NCBI GenBank assembly: GCA_910585525.1
Contig: CAJUFR010000062.1
Span: forward strand, 1 to 12,165
Direction of reading: 5' to 3'
DNA from: an uncultured Angelakisella sp.
GTDB lineage: Bacteria; Bacillota; Clostridia; Oscillospirales; Ruminococcaceae
Length of the DNA stretch: 12,165 nucleotides
Shown here: one piece after another, positions 5,896 through 12,165 of the stretch
How the letters are laid out: each line of letters begins with the position of its first letter
Position numbering within the stretch: position 1 is the first letter of the stretch
Position numbers and translations under genes: made by a program
The notes under the pieces: generated by a model
The model's database searches: none
What the model was told of the DNA's origin: nothing
Seen by the model: the letters and a program-made list of their open reading frames with translations, nothing else

Positions 5896-6375
5896 TTAGA
5901 GCCTGTTTTCCCCTCTGGTGTATCGGTGGAGGAGCACCGGCTTGCTGGGGAACAGCCGGGTCAGCTCCCGGAGGAAATTCAGGGCGTACTCCTCCGGCCG
6001 CTGCACCCCCATGTCATTCAGTATCCCCTGGGTCAGTTCACGGGCATAGGAAAAGTCGATGTACATCCCCCAGGTGATCCCCTCCTGGGGGAATTTGACC
6101 CGGCCGTTGCGCTCCATGTTGGGGTACAGCTGGATAAAGAGATGACAGCCCCTCCGCCCGCTGTTAAAGTTGTAGATATGGTCGTAGTCCGGCGGCTCCG
6201 CGTCGGGGGTAGAGCGGCCAAAGGGGCCGGTGTATTTTTTCAGCTTTTTCCGGTTTTTGGCCACGTGGAGGTCGCTGGTGGCTTTTGCGGCCCTGGTCAG
6301 GGCTTTTTCAAATAGTTTGACCATCTCCTCCTCGGTGAGGTCTCCGGTTTTCAGACCGTACTCCAGCCTTGGCAT
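5896..6375 (-). CDS. Unrecognised 159-residue protein between lon and ysxC
   Basis: I do not recognise this protein. It has an Arg/Lys-rich segment (NRKKLKKY, about residues 41-48) and a middle part rich in aromatic residues (PDYDHIYNFNSGRRGCHLFIQLYPNMERNG). Its C-terminal half is probably helical (EEYALNFLRELTRLF). There is no signal peptide or membrane segment and only one cysteine, so no metal site is apparent. It is very likely a real gene: AAGGAG stands 9 nt before the ATG, codon use and GC match the neighbours, and it fits tightly between lon (43 bp gap) and ysxC (26 bp gap) on the same strand. Context suggests expression with the protease and ribosome-assembly genes. A soluble, possibly nucleic-acid- or protein-binding role is only a guess from charge. 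Confidence 0.8.
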   Translation of the reverse strand: MPRLEYGLKTGDLTEEEMVKLFEKALTRAAKATSDLHVAKNRKKLKKYTGPFGRSTPDAEPPDYDHIYNFNSGRRGCHLFIQLYPNMERNGRVKFPQEGITWGMYIDFSYARELTQGILNDMGVQRPEEYALNFLRELTRLFPSKPVLLHRYTRGENRL

Positions 6376-6418
6376 GGGGGATCGTCTCCTTTTTGATATT
6401 CTGTCTTGGGTGCCGCTG

Positions 6419-8875
6419 TTACTGCCGCAGCGGCGTGCTGGCTCCGGTGCTCTCCGGGGGGATGGTCAACTCCCGCTCGGCGGGGGTGGCGGAGTGCTTC
6501 TCCTGGGGGTAGCGGAGCAGGGCGGTGCGCAGCACCGTCTCCATCGTCTCGGCGGGGACGAACTGGATGGCTTCCTTCACCACCGGGTCCACCTCCGCCA
6601 GGTCGGGGAGGTTGGCCGCCGGGATGATCACCTGCTTCATGCCGTGCTTGTAGGCGGCCATGGTCTTTTCCCGCAGGCCGCCGATGGGCAGCACCCGGCC
6701 CCGGAGGGTGACCTCCCCGGTCATGGCCACGTCGTGGCGCACCGGGATGCCGGACAGGGCGGAGACCAGCGCCGTGCAGGTGGTGATGCCCGCCGAGGGG
6801 CCGTCCTTGGGGACCGCCCCCTCCGGGAAGTGGATGTGGATATCCCGGTCCTTGTAGAAGCTGTCGCTGATGCCGTACTGCCGGGCCACGGTACGGATGT
6901 AGGTGATGGCGGCCGCCACCGATTCCTTCATCACGTCACCCAGGCTGCCGGTGGACTGGTGCTTGCCGGTGCCCTCCATGATGGCGGTCTCCACCTGGAG
7001 CATCTCGCCCCCCACGGCGGTCCAGGCCAGGCCGTTGGCGATGCCCACCTGGTCCCCCCGGGAAAGCTGGTCGTCCCGGTACTTCCGGGGCCCCAGCAGT
7101 TCCTCCAGGGTGTCGGGGGCCACCTTGACACGGGTGTCCTCCCCGCCCTCCACCACCTTCATGGCCGCCTTGCGGCAGATGGAGGCGATGGTGCGCTCCA
7201 GGGTGCGGACCCCGGCCTCCCGGGTGTAGTGGTCGATGAGGGTGTACAGCGTCTTGTCCGGGATGGCCAGCTGCTTCTGGTCCAGGCCGTGGCGCTTCCG
7301 CTGCTTGCCCACCAGGTGGCGCTTGGCGATCTGCAGCTTCTCCTCCCGGGTGTAGCTGGCCAGCTCGATGACCTCCATCCGGTCCAGCAGGGGGGCGGGG
7401 ATGGCGCCGCGGTCGTTGGCGGTGGCGATGAAGAACACCTGGGACAGGTCGTAGGGTATCTCCAGGAAGTGGTCCCGGAAGCTGCTGTTCTGCTCGGCGT
7501 CCAGCACCTCCAGCAGGGCGGAGGAGGGGTCGCCCCGGAAGTCGTGGCCCAGCTTATCCACCTCGTCCAGCAGCAGGAGGGGGTTGGAACTCCCCGCCTG
7601 CTTGATGGCGGCGATGATCCGCCCGGGCATCGACGCCACGTAGGTCTTGCGGTGGCCCCGGATATCCGATTCGTCCCGGACGCCCCCCAGGGACATCCGC
7701 ACGTACTTGCGGCCCATGGACTTGGCGATGGACCGGGCGATGGAGGTCTTGCCCACCCCGGGGGGACCCACCAGGCAGAGGATCTGGCCCTTGATCTGGG
7801 GGGAGAGTTTCCGCACCGCCAGGGATTCCAGCACCCGCTCCTTCACCTTCTGGAGGCCGTAGTGCTCCCGGTCCAGCAGCCGCCGGGCCTTGTCGATGTC
7901 GATCTTGTCCCGGGTATAGACGTTCCAGGGCAGGTCCAGGACGGTGTCCAGGTAGACCCGGAGCACCGAGCCTTCCTGGGAACTGCCGGGCATCCGGCCC
8001 AGCCGCTCCAGTTCCTTGAGGAGTTTGGACTCCGATTCCGCCGGCAGCTTGAGGGAGAGTATCCTGGCCCGGTAGTTGTCCAGTTCCTCGTAGCTGTTCT
8101 CGCTCTCCCCCAGTTCCTCCGAGATGATCTTCATCTGCTCCCGGAGATAATACTCCCGCTGGTTTTTGTCCATCTGCTCCCGCACCCGCTCCTGGATGTT
8201 CTGCTCCAGGTTGAGTATCTCGTTCTCCTCCTCCAGCAGGCGGATGACCATCTCCAGGCGGCGGGTGACGCTGGATTCCTCCAGGATGCTCTGCTTGATG
8301 TCGTAATCGATGTTGATGTTGGCGGTGATGTACTCCGAAAGGTAGAGGGGGTCGGTGGAATCCACCACGCTGAGCACCAGCTCCTTGGGCATCTTGGGGG
8401 ACAGGTCGCAGTAGTCCCGGAACAGGTCCTTGGCCGCCCGCATCAGGGCGTCGCACTGGGACCGGTTGGGCACCCGGGAGCGGGTGGGGTGGTCCACCAC
8501 CAGCCCGGCCAGGAAGGGCTCCTGCTGGGTGATGGCCATCAGCTTGGCCCGGTGCTTGCCCTCCACCAGCACCCGCAGCGTCTCCGACTGGACCCGGATG
8601 ATCTGGCGGACCTCCGCCACCACCCCCACCTGGTACAGCTGGGACTGGTCCGGGTCGTTGTCCTGGAAGTCCCGCTGGGTCACCAGGAATATCTTGCGGC
8701 TGCCGCCGATGGCCTCGTTCAGGGCCATCACCGACTTTTCCCGCCCCACGTCGAAGTGGAGTATCATGTTGGGGAACAGAACCAGTCCCCGCAGGGCCAG
8801 CACCGGCATCTCCTCCGTCATCTGCCCCTTGGGCCGGGCGGTGACCTTCTTTTTTGTTTTCTCGTTTTCGTCCAT
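6419..8875 (-). CDS. lon: ATP-dependent protease Lon (LonA type)
   Basis: Lon is a soluble hexameric AAA+ serine protease that unfolds and degrades damaged and short-lived regulatory proteins. The 818-residue protein has the full LonA layout. The N-terminal substrate-binding domain begins at MPVLALRGLVLFPNM (about 23-37), followed by a coiled-coil region (about 200-300). The ATPase has Walker A GPPGVGKT (370-377) and Walker B LLLLDE (433-438), and the protease domain has catalytic S694 in KDGPSAG and K737 in GLREKT. The Ser-Lys spacing of 43 equals that of E. coli Lon (S679/K722). The ATG at 8875 has AGGTGG 8 nt upstream; extending to 8944 adds residues unlike Lon and overlaps the gene before it. 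The C-terminal tail after about residue 792 is Pro/Ser/Thr-rich and probably disordered. No CIRCE or CtsR-type operator was seen nearby. Confidence 0.97.
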   Translation of the reverse strand: MDENEKTKKKVTARPKGQMTEEMPVLALRGLVLFPNMILHFDVGREKSVMALNEAIGGSRKIFLVTQRDFQDNDPDQSQLYQVGVVAEVRQIIRVQSETLRVLVEGKHRAKLMAITQQEPFLAGLVVDHPTRSRVPNRSQCDALMRAAKDLFRDYCDLSPKMPKELVLSVVDSTDPLYLSEYITANINIDYDIKQSILEESSVTRRLEMVIRLLEEENEILNLEQNIQERVREQMDKNQREYYLREQMKIISEELGESENSYEELDNYRARILSLKLPAESESKLLKELERLGRMPGSSQEGSVLRVYLDTVLDLPWNVYTRDKIDIDKARRLLDREHYGLQKVKERVLESLAVRKLSPQIKGQILCLVGPPGVGKTSIARSIAKSMGRKYVRMSLGGVRDESDIRGHRKTYVASMPGRIIAAIKQAGSSNPLLLLDEVDKLGHDFRGDPSSALLEVLDAEQNSSFRDHFLEIPYDLSQVFFIATANDRGAIPAPLLDRMEVIELASYTREEKLQIAKRHLVGKQRKRHGLDQKQLAIPDKTLYTLIDHYTREAGVRTLERTIASICRKAAMKVVEGGEDTRVKVAPDTLEELLGPRKYRDDQLSRGDQVGIANGLAWTAVGGEMLQVETAIMEGTGKHQSTGSLGDVMKESVAAAITYIRTVARQYGISDSFYKDRDIHIHFPEGAVPKDGPSAGITTCTALVSALSGIPVRHDVAMTGEVTLRGRVLPIGGLREKTMAAYKHGMKQVIIPAANLPDLAEVDPVVKEAIQFVPAETMETVLRTALLRYPQEKHSATPAERELTIPPESTGASTPLRQ

Positions 8876-8897
8876 GGCTATGACCACCTTTCTGGTC

Positions 8898-9119
8898 CTA
8901 TTTTCCGCGTAATCGTGAACAGACCGGACATAAGCCCAGTTCATCGATCTCCATGGGCTGGAAGTATTTGCGGATGTGATACGCCTTAAAATTTTCCCCC
9001 AGCTTCTCTGGAAGGTCGGGCCGGTACCCCTTGCGGTGGCAGGCAGGACACTCCCGGACCCATTTTCTCAACTCCGGGTAGCTTTTCAGGTATTCCTCGC
9101 CGGCACTTCGATATTCCAC
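8898..9119 (-). CDS. Small CxxC/CxxC protein between clpX and lon (unrecognised)
   Basis: A 73-residue protein I cannot assign to a named family. Two Cys pairs, C24-P-A-C27 and C64-P-V-C67, both in the form CPxC, are spaced as in a zinc ribbon or treble-clef fold. Between them lies a basic and aromatic stretch (HRKGYRPDLPEKLGENFKAY). The start is a GTG at 9119, chosen for the strong AGGAGG (9127-9132) 7 nt upstream. The stop is TAG, 22 bp before lon. It lies between two AAA+ protease genes on the same strand and is probably cotranscribed with lon. By position it could be an adaptor or regulator of ClpXP or Lon, which is inference. It could also be an unrelated small zinc protein. Confidence 0.75.
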   Translation of the reverse strand: MEYRSAGEEYLKSYPELRKWVRECPACHRKGYRPDLPEKLGENFKAYHIRKYFQPMEIDELGLCPVCSRLRGK

Positions 9120-9126
9120 CTGTCCA

Positions 9127-9132
9127 CCTCCT
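9127..9132 (-). promoter_or_regulatory. Shine-Dalgarno site fixing the GTG start of the 73-residue protein
   Basis: AGGAGG on the minus strand sits 7 nt before the GTG at 9119 and only 8 nt after the foot of the preceding hairpin. It is the main reason for accepting a GTG start here. Confidence 0.7.
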
Positions 9133-9140
9133 GTACAAAT

Positions 9141-9170
9141 ACTACCCCCGCAGGCTGATGCGGAGGTAGT
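9141..9170 (-). terminator. Stem-loop after clpX, possible terminator or mRNA-processing hairpin
   Basis: ACTACCCCCGCA (9141-9152) and TGCGGAGGTAGT (9159-9170) pair over 12 positions with one mismatch or wobble around a 6-nt loop. On the minus strand the stem is followed by ATTTGT, a poor U tract; on the plus strand by TTTTCTAT, somewhat better. It lies 22 bp after the clpX stop and 8 nt before the Shine-Dalgarno site of the next gene. It may therefore be a partial terminator or a hairpin that affects mRNA stability or initiation between clpX and the lon part. Confidence 0.55.
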
Positions 9171-9192
9171 TTTCTATCTTGGTCAGGCTTGC

Positions 9193-10506
9193 TCAGGAAA
9201 CGGAATTGCGTTTCTGCCGGGCCGGGGCCGGTGCGGGGCCAAGGGTGAGCCGCACCGGCTTTTTCAGGGCGTTGTGGTGGAACTCCGGCTCCCCTTCCCC
9301 GGTGACGCAGCCCTCCCCCACCAGGATGCGGTCGATGGTGGCGTCGGAGGGGGTCTGGAACATCAATTCCCCCAGCACCCCTTCCAGGATGCCCCGGAGG
9401 CCCCGGGCGCCGGTCTTGCGCTGGATGGCCTTCTGGGCCACCGCACGCAGCGCCTCGGGGGTGAAGCTGATCTCCACCCCGTCCAGTTCGAACAGCCGCT
9501 GGTACTGCTTGACCAGGGAGTTTTTGGGCTCCACCAGTATCTTCACCAGTGCCTCCTCGTCCAGGGGGTCCAGGGTGGCGATGACCGGGATACGGCCCAC
9601 CAACTCCGGGATGAGTCCGAACCGCACCAGGTCATGGGGCACCACCTTCTTCAGCAGCTTCTGGGTCCTGACCTCCTTGGATTCCCGCAGCTGGCCGCCG
9701 AAGCCCAGGGAGGAATTGTCGGTGCGCTTTTCGATGATGCTCTCCAGCCCCTCGAAGGCGCCGCCGCAGATAAAGAGGATGTTGCTGGTGTCGATCTGGA
9801 TGAACTCCTGCTGGGGGTGCTTTCTGCCGCCGGTGGGGGGCACGTTGGAGACGGTGCCCTCCAGTATCTTCAGCAGCGCCTGCTGCACCCCTTCGCCGCT
9901 GACGTCCCGGGTGATGGAGGGGTTTTCCGACTTGCGGGATATCTTATCCAACTCGTCGATGTAGATGATGCCCTTCTCCGCCCGTTCCACGTCGTAATCC
10001 GCCGCCTGGATCAGGCGCAGCAGGATGTTTTCCACGTCCTCGCCCACGTACCCCGCCTCGGTGAGGGTGGTGGCGTCGGCGATGGCGAAGGGGACGCCCA
10101 GCGCCCTTGCCAGGGACTGGGCCAGCAGCGTTTTGCCCACGCCGGTGGGGCCCAGCAGCATGACGTTGCTCTTTTGCAGCTCCACGCCGCCGTCGCCGCC
10201 AAAGTAGATGCGCTTGTAATGGTTGTACACCGCCACCGAAAGGGCCTTTTTGGCGGCGTCCTGCCCCACCACGTATTCGTCCAAAAAGTGCTTGATCTCC
10301 CCGGGCTTGGGGATGGTGATCTCGATCTCCTCCTGGACGGGACGGCGCTGGGCCACAGTGGGTTCATCGTCCAGCACCGCCTGGCAAAGCTCCACGCACT
10401 CGTTGCAGATGCAGACCCCCGGCCCGGCGATCATCCGCTGGACCTTTTCCTGGGGCTTTCCGCAGAAGGAGCAGCGAAGCTGCTTTTTGTCTTCATTGTT
10501 TGGCAT
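9193..10506 (-). CDS. clpX: ATP-dependent Clp protease ATP-binding subunit ClpX
   Basis: ClpX is the AAA+ unfoldase that feeds substrates into ClpP. The 437-residue protein has the N-terminal zinc-binding domain (C12, C15, C34, C37), Walker A GPTGVGKT (119-126), the pore-1 loop GYVGED (152-157) and Walker B IIYIDELDK (180-188). The RKH loop is GGRKH (226-230). The ClpP-docking tripeptide is L267-G268-F269, at the position of the IGF loop of E. coli ClpX. All elements for an active ClpP partner are present. The ATG at 10506 has AAGGG about 12 nt upstream, somewhat distant. It follows clpP after 83 bp on the same strand. The C-terminal tail after about residue 415 (TLGPAPAPARQKRNSVS) is not conserved-looking. 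Confidence 0.97.
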   Translation of the reverse strand: MPNNEDKKQLRCSFCGKPQEKVQRMIAGPGVCICNECVELCQAVLDDEPTVAQRRPVQEEIEITIPKPGEIKHFLDEYVVGQDAAKKALSVAVYNHYKRIYFGGDGGVELQKSNVMLLGPTGVGKTLLAQSLARALGVPFAIADATTLTEAGYVGEDVENILLRLIQAADYDVERAEKGIIYIDELDKISRKSENPSITRDVSGEGVQQALLKILEGTVSNVPPTGGRKHPQQEFIQIDTSNILFICGGAFEGLESIIEKRTDNSSLGFGGQLRESKEVRTQKLLKKVVPHDLVRFGLIPELVGRIPVIATLDPLDEEALVKILVEPKNSLVKQYQRLFELDGVEISFTPEALRAVAQKAIQRKTGARGLRGILEGVLGELMFQTPSDATIDRILVGEGCVTGEGEPEFHHNALKKPVRLTLGPAPAPARQKRNSVS

Positions 10507-10534
10507 CGTGTAACAGTTCCCTTCTGGCTCCCAC

Positions 10535-10583
10535 GTTCAGGACCTGTTTTCATGACCTGCCTGCATCAGACGGTCGTGAACAC
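10535..10583 (-). other. Stem-loop in the clpP-clpX gap
   Basis: GTTTTCATGACC (10546-10557) can pair with GGTCGTGAACAC (10572-10583) with two imperfect positions around a 14-nt loop. An alternative pairing uses GTTCAGGACC (10535-10544) with GGTCGTGAAC (10572-10581). No U tract follows, so it is not a canonical terminator. It could be a processing or stability structure in the clpP-clpX mRNA. Confidence 0.4.
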
Positions 10584-10589
10584 AAGTCT

Positions 10590-11183
10590 TTACTCGTGGT
10601 GCGTGATGATCTTGTCTACCAGCCCGTAGGCCACCGCCTCCTCCGCGGTCATGAAGTTGTCCCGCTCGGTGTCCTGCTGCACCTGCTCCAGCGGCTTGCC
10701 GGTGTTTTCCGCCAGCATCCGGTTCATCTTGTCCTTGGTGCGCTGGAGCCATTCGGACCGGATGCGGATATCGGTGGCCTGGCCCTGGAAGCCGCCGCCG
10801 CCGATGAGGGGCTGGTGGATCATGATCTCGCTGTTGGGCAGGGCAAAACGCTTGCCCTTGGCCCCGGAGGAGAGGAGGAAGGCCCCCATAGAGGCCGCCA
10901 TCCCGATGCAGGTGGTGGCCACGTCGCACTTGACGAACTGCATGGTGTCGTAAATGGCCATCCCCGCCGAGATGGAGCCGCCGGGGCTGTTGATGTAGAA
11001 GTTGATGTCCTTTTCCGGGTCCTGGCCCTCCAGGTACAGCATCTGGGCCACCACCAGGCCGGCGGTGGTGTCGTTGACGTCCTCGCACAGGATGATGATG
11101 CGGTCGTTGAGCAGCCGGGAGAAGATATCGTAGGAACGCTCCCCCCGGTTGGTCTGTTCCACTACCATTGGTACCAAACTCAT
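10590..11183 (-). CDS. clpP: ATP-dependent Clp protease proteolytic subunit ClpP
   Basis: ClpP is the serine peptidase that forms the two-ring degradation chamber capped by ClpX (or ClpC/ClpA). The 197-residue protein begins MSLVPMVVEQTNRGERSYDIFSRLL, the usual start of Firmicutes ClpP with the axial-gate segment. The catalytic triad is S98 (GMAASMGAF), H123 (MIHQP) and D175 (TERDNF). Compared with Bacillus ClpP (S98, H123, D172), there are three extra residues in the handle, where IHQPLIGGGGFQGQ replaces the usual shorter IHQPLGGxQGQ. GGAGG 7 nt before the ATG at 11183 fixes the start. A longer frame reaching 11402 runs through the non-coding leader and is rejected. There is only one clpP in the window. 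Confidence 0.97.
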   Translation of the reverse strand: MSLVPMVVEQTNRGERSYDIFSRLLNDRIIILCEDVNDTTAGLVVAQMLYLEGQDPEKDINFYINSPGGSISAGMAIYDTMQFVKCDVATTCIGMAASMGAFLLSSGAKGKRFALPNSEIMIHQPLIGGGGFQGQATDIRIRSEWLQRTKDKMNRMLAENTGKPLEQVQQDTERDNFMTAEEAVAYGLVDKIITHHE

Positions 11184-11308
11184 TGTAAAACCTCCGTATC
11201 GCTGTGCCTGGGTCCCCCCGGGGCACCAGCCAGATGATGGCCCGGCGGCCGGCCGGGGATGGCTCCCCCGCCGCCAGGCGTCCCACCCCAACCGGGATGC
11301 TCCCACTA
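11184..11308 (-). other. clpP leader with GC-rich hairpins
   Basis: This 125-bp part of the 305-bp tig-clpP gap holds no gene I can support. It is very GC-rich and carries two small palindromes: CCCGGC/GCCGGG (11241-11246 with 11252-11257) and GTGCC/GGCAC (11204-11208 with 11222-11226). No convincing promoter, CIRCE or CtsR-like operator was found, so clpP may be transcribed from further upstream. Confidence 0.45.
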
Positions 11309-11469
11309 GAACCTGTTCAGCATCTATCCGCACGCCGTTTGGCAGGTCTTTTTCCGCCATGCTTTGCCAAATTTTTTTGCAATACATACAGTATTGCTGC
11401 AAAAATCTGTCTGCGCCTGGCGAAAAAATCCCTTGCCATCCGCCGCGCGTCCAGATACTGAACAGGTCC
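11309..11469 (-). repeat. Concentric inverted-repeat element, copy 2 (161 bp, MITE-like or structured RNA)
   Basis: Terminal arms at 11309-11325 and 11453-11469 are complementary over 17 positions with two differences, both G-U pairs if read as minus-strand RNA. A middle stem CGCCA (11355-11359) pairs with TGGCG (11418-11422), and a central hairpin GCAATAC (11379-11385) pairs with GTATTGC (11391-11397) around a 5-nt loop. All are centred near 11388-11389. Layout and length match the element at 913-1072 with different but still complementary stem sequences. It begins 19 bp after the tig stop codon and lies within the likely tig-clpP transcript. No protein-coding capacity is credible in it. Confidence 0.75.
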
Positions 11470-11488
11470 TTATGGTCAGGGGGCGGGC

Positions 11489-12165
11489 TTATTCGTCCTT
11501 TCCGCCCTCGGTCTCCTCCGCGGCCTTGGCCTTGGTGGCGCGGCGCTTCCGGGGCGCCTTCTCCTTGGGGGCTTCCTCGGCCTTGGCCTCCTCCGCCTTG
11601 GGTTCCTCCTTGGGGGCGTCGGTGACCTTAGCGGTGCTCTTGATGAGGTCGATGGCCTTGTTCATCTTCAGGTTCATGGCGATGTTGTCCTCCGCCACCA
11701 CCCCCCGGACCTTGTCGATGGTGAGGCCGTAGGCGTCGGCCATCTTCTGGTACTCCGCCTCGATGGCCTCCGGGTCAGCCTGGAGGTCCTCCGCCTTGAC
11801 GATGGCCTCCAGGGTGAGGCTCACCCGCACCTGCTGCTGGGCCTGGGGGGCAAAGCCCTCCCGGAAGGCGGGCATCTCCATCCCGGCGTACTGGAGGTAG
11901 GTGGGCAGGTTCAGCCCCTGGCTCTGGAGACGGTACTCAAAATCCTGGACCATCTCGTCCACCTTCCGCTCCACCATAACCGGGGGGATCTCCATGGTGG
12001 CGTTGGCGGCGGCGGTGTCCACCAGGCCGTTTTCCAGCTGCTCGTCGGCAGCGGCGTCCTTGCGCTGCTGGAGTTTGCTCCGCAGGTCGCCCTTCAGTTC
12101 ATCCAGGGTGTCGAACTCGCTGACATCCTTGGCGAACTCGTCGTCCAGGGCGGGGACCTCCTTCT
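11489..12165 (-). CDS. tig: Trigger factor, C-terminal part (cut by window edge)
   Basis: Trigger factor is the ribosome-bound chaperone and peptidyl-prolyl isomerase that meets nascent chains at the exit tunnel. The 224 residues visible cover the end of the middle domain and the C-terminal chaperone domain: KEVPALDDEFAKDVSEFDTL, then DELKGDLRSKLQQRKDAAAD, then MEIPPVMVERKVDEM. All are characteristic of the family. The frame is open to the window edge at 12165, so the start, the ribosome-binding domain and the isomerase domain lie outside. After about the last 45 residues begins a low-complexity Lys/Glu/Ala tail (PKEEPKAEEAKAEEAPKEKA, then RKRRATKAKAAEE), as in other clostridial trigger factors. 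It is the first gene of the tig-clpP-clpX cluster, but a 305-bp gap with an inverted-repeat element separates it from clpP. Confidence 0.95.
   Translation of the reverse strand, partial: KEVPALDDEFAKDVSEFDTLDELKGDLRSKLQQRKDAAADEQLENGLVDTAAANATMEIPPVMVERKVDEMVQDFEYRLQSQGLNLPTYLQYAGMEMPAFREGFAPQAQQQVRVSLTLEAIVKAEDLQADPEAIEAEYQKMADAYGLTIDKVRGVVAEDNIAMNLKMNKAIDLIKSTAKVTDAPKEEPKAEEAKAEEAPKEKAPRKRRATKAKAAEETEGGKDE

Noticed and set aside
6230..8989. A 919-codon open frame on the plus strand opposite lon
   Set aside because: It is a by-product of GC-rich third positions in lon. It is rich in His, Gly, Val and Leu with no domain, while lon on the other strand is complete with all catalytic residues.
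11184..11402. N-terminal extension of ClpP to 11402
   Set aside because: The added residues come from the GC-rich leader and the repeat element and do not resemble ClpP. A good ribosome-binding site sits before the ATG at 11183.
11184..11488. CIRCE or CtsR operator controlling clpP
   Set aside because: No TTAGCACTC/GAGTGCTAA pair and no direct GGTCAAA repeats were found in this gap or before lon and clpX.

Overview
The window looks like chromosomal core DNA of a high-GC, anaerobic-type member of the Clostridia (Firmicutes), most likely in or near the Oscillospiraceae/Ruminococcaceae of the gut. This is inferred from the order tig-clpP-clpX-lon-ysxC (engB), which is typical of Firmicutes, from the purine-rich Shine-Dalgarno sites, the tRNA genes with encoded CCA ends, the YerC-type TrpR-like protein and the strongly GC-biased third codon positions. 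No 16S gene is present, so the placement is an inference. Every gene except ogt lies on the minus strand, so the window is described below from high to low coordinates.

Region 1 (12165 to about 3880, minus): a protein quality-control locus. It opens with the C-terminal part of trigger factor, cut by the window edge. Then come ClpP, ClpX, a 73-residue CxxC/CxxC protein I do not recognise, Lon, a 159-residue protein I do not recognise, the ribosome-assembly GTPase YsxC/EngB and diaminopimelate decarboxylase LysA. A stem-loop followed by seven T residues, with its stem overlapping the lysA stop codon, closes the block. Trigger factor and ClpX/ClpP/Lon cover folding and degradation of new or damaged proteins. 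YsxC couples the locus to 50S ribosome assembly, and lysA is a metabolic passenger.

Region 2 (3870 to 1878, minus): a short operon of yerC (TrpR-like DNA-binding protein), a class I SAM methyltransferase and hslO (redox chaperone Hsp33), with overlapping or near-abutting genes behind a plausible promoter. Region 3 (1336 to 1948, plus): ogt, a DNA-alkyl repair protein, is convergent with hslO and overlaps its 3' end by 71 bp.

Region 4 (1318 to 24, minus): a tRNA operon Asp-Gly-Cys with an excellent promoter (TTGACA, 17 bp, TACAAT, upstream A tract), then a strong bidirectional terminator, then yebC.

The most interesting signal is a pair of intergenic elements of almost equal length, at 913-1072 (between tRNA-Gly and tRNA-Cys) and 11309-11469 (between tig and clpP). 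Each is a set of concentric inverted repeats: a terminal arm of 17-19 bp starting with GAACCTGT or GGACCTGT, a middle stem, and a central hairpin of 7 bp stem and 5-nt loop. The two copies differ in sequence while keeping the pairing. They look like members of one dispersed, MITE-like or structured-RNA repeat family.
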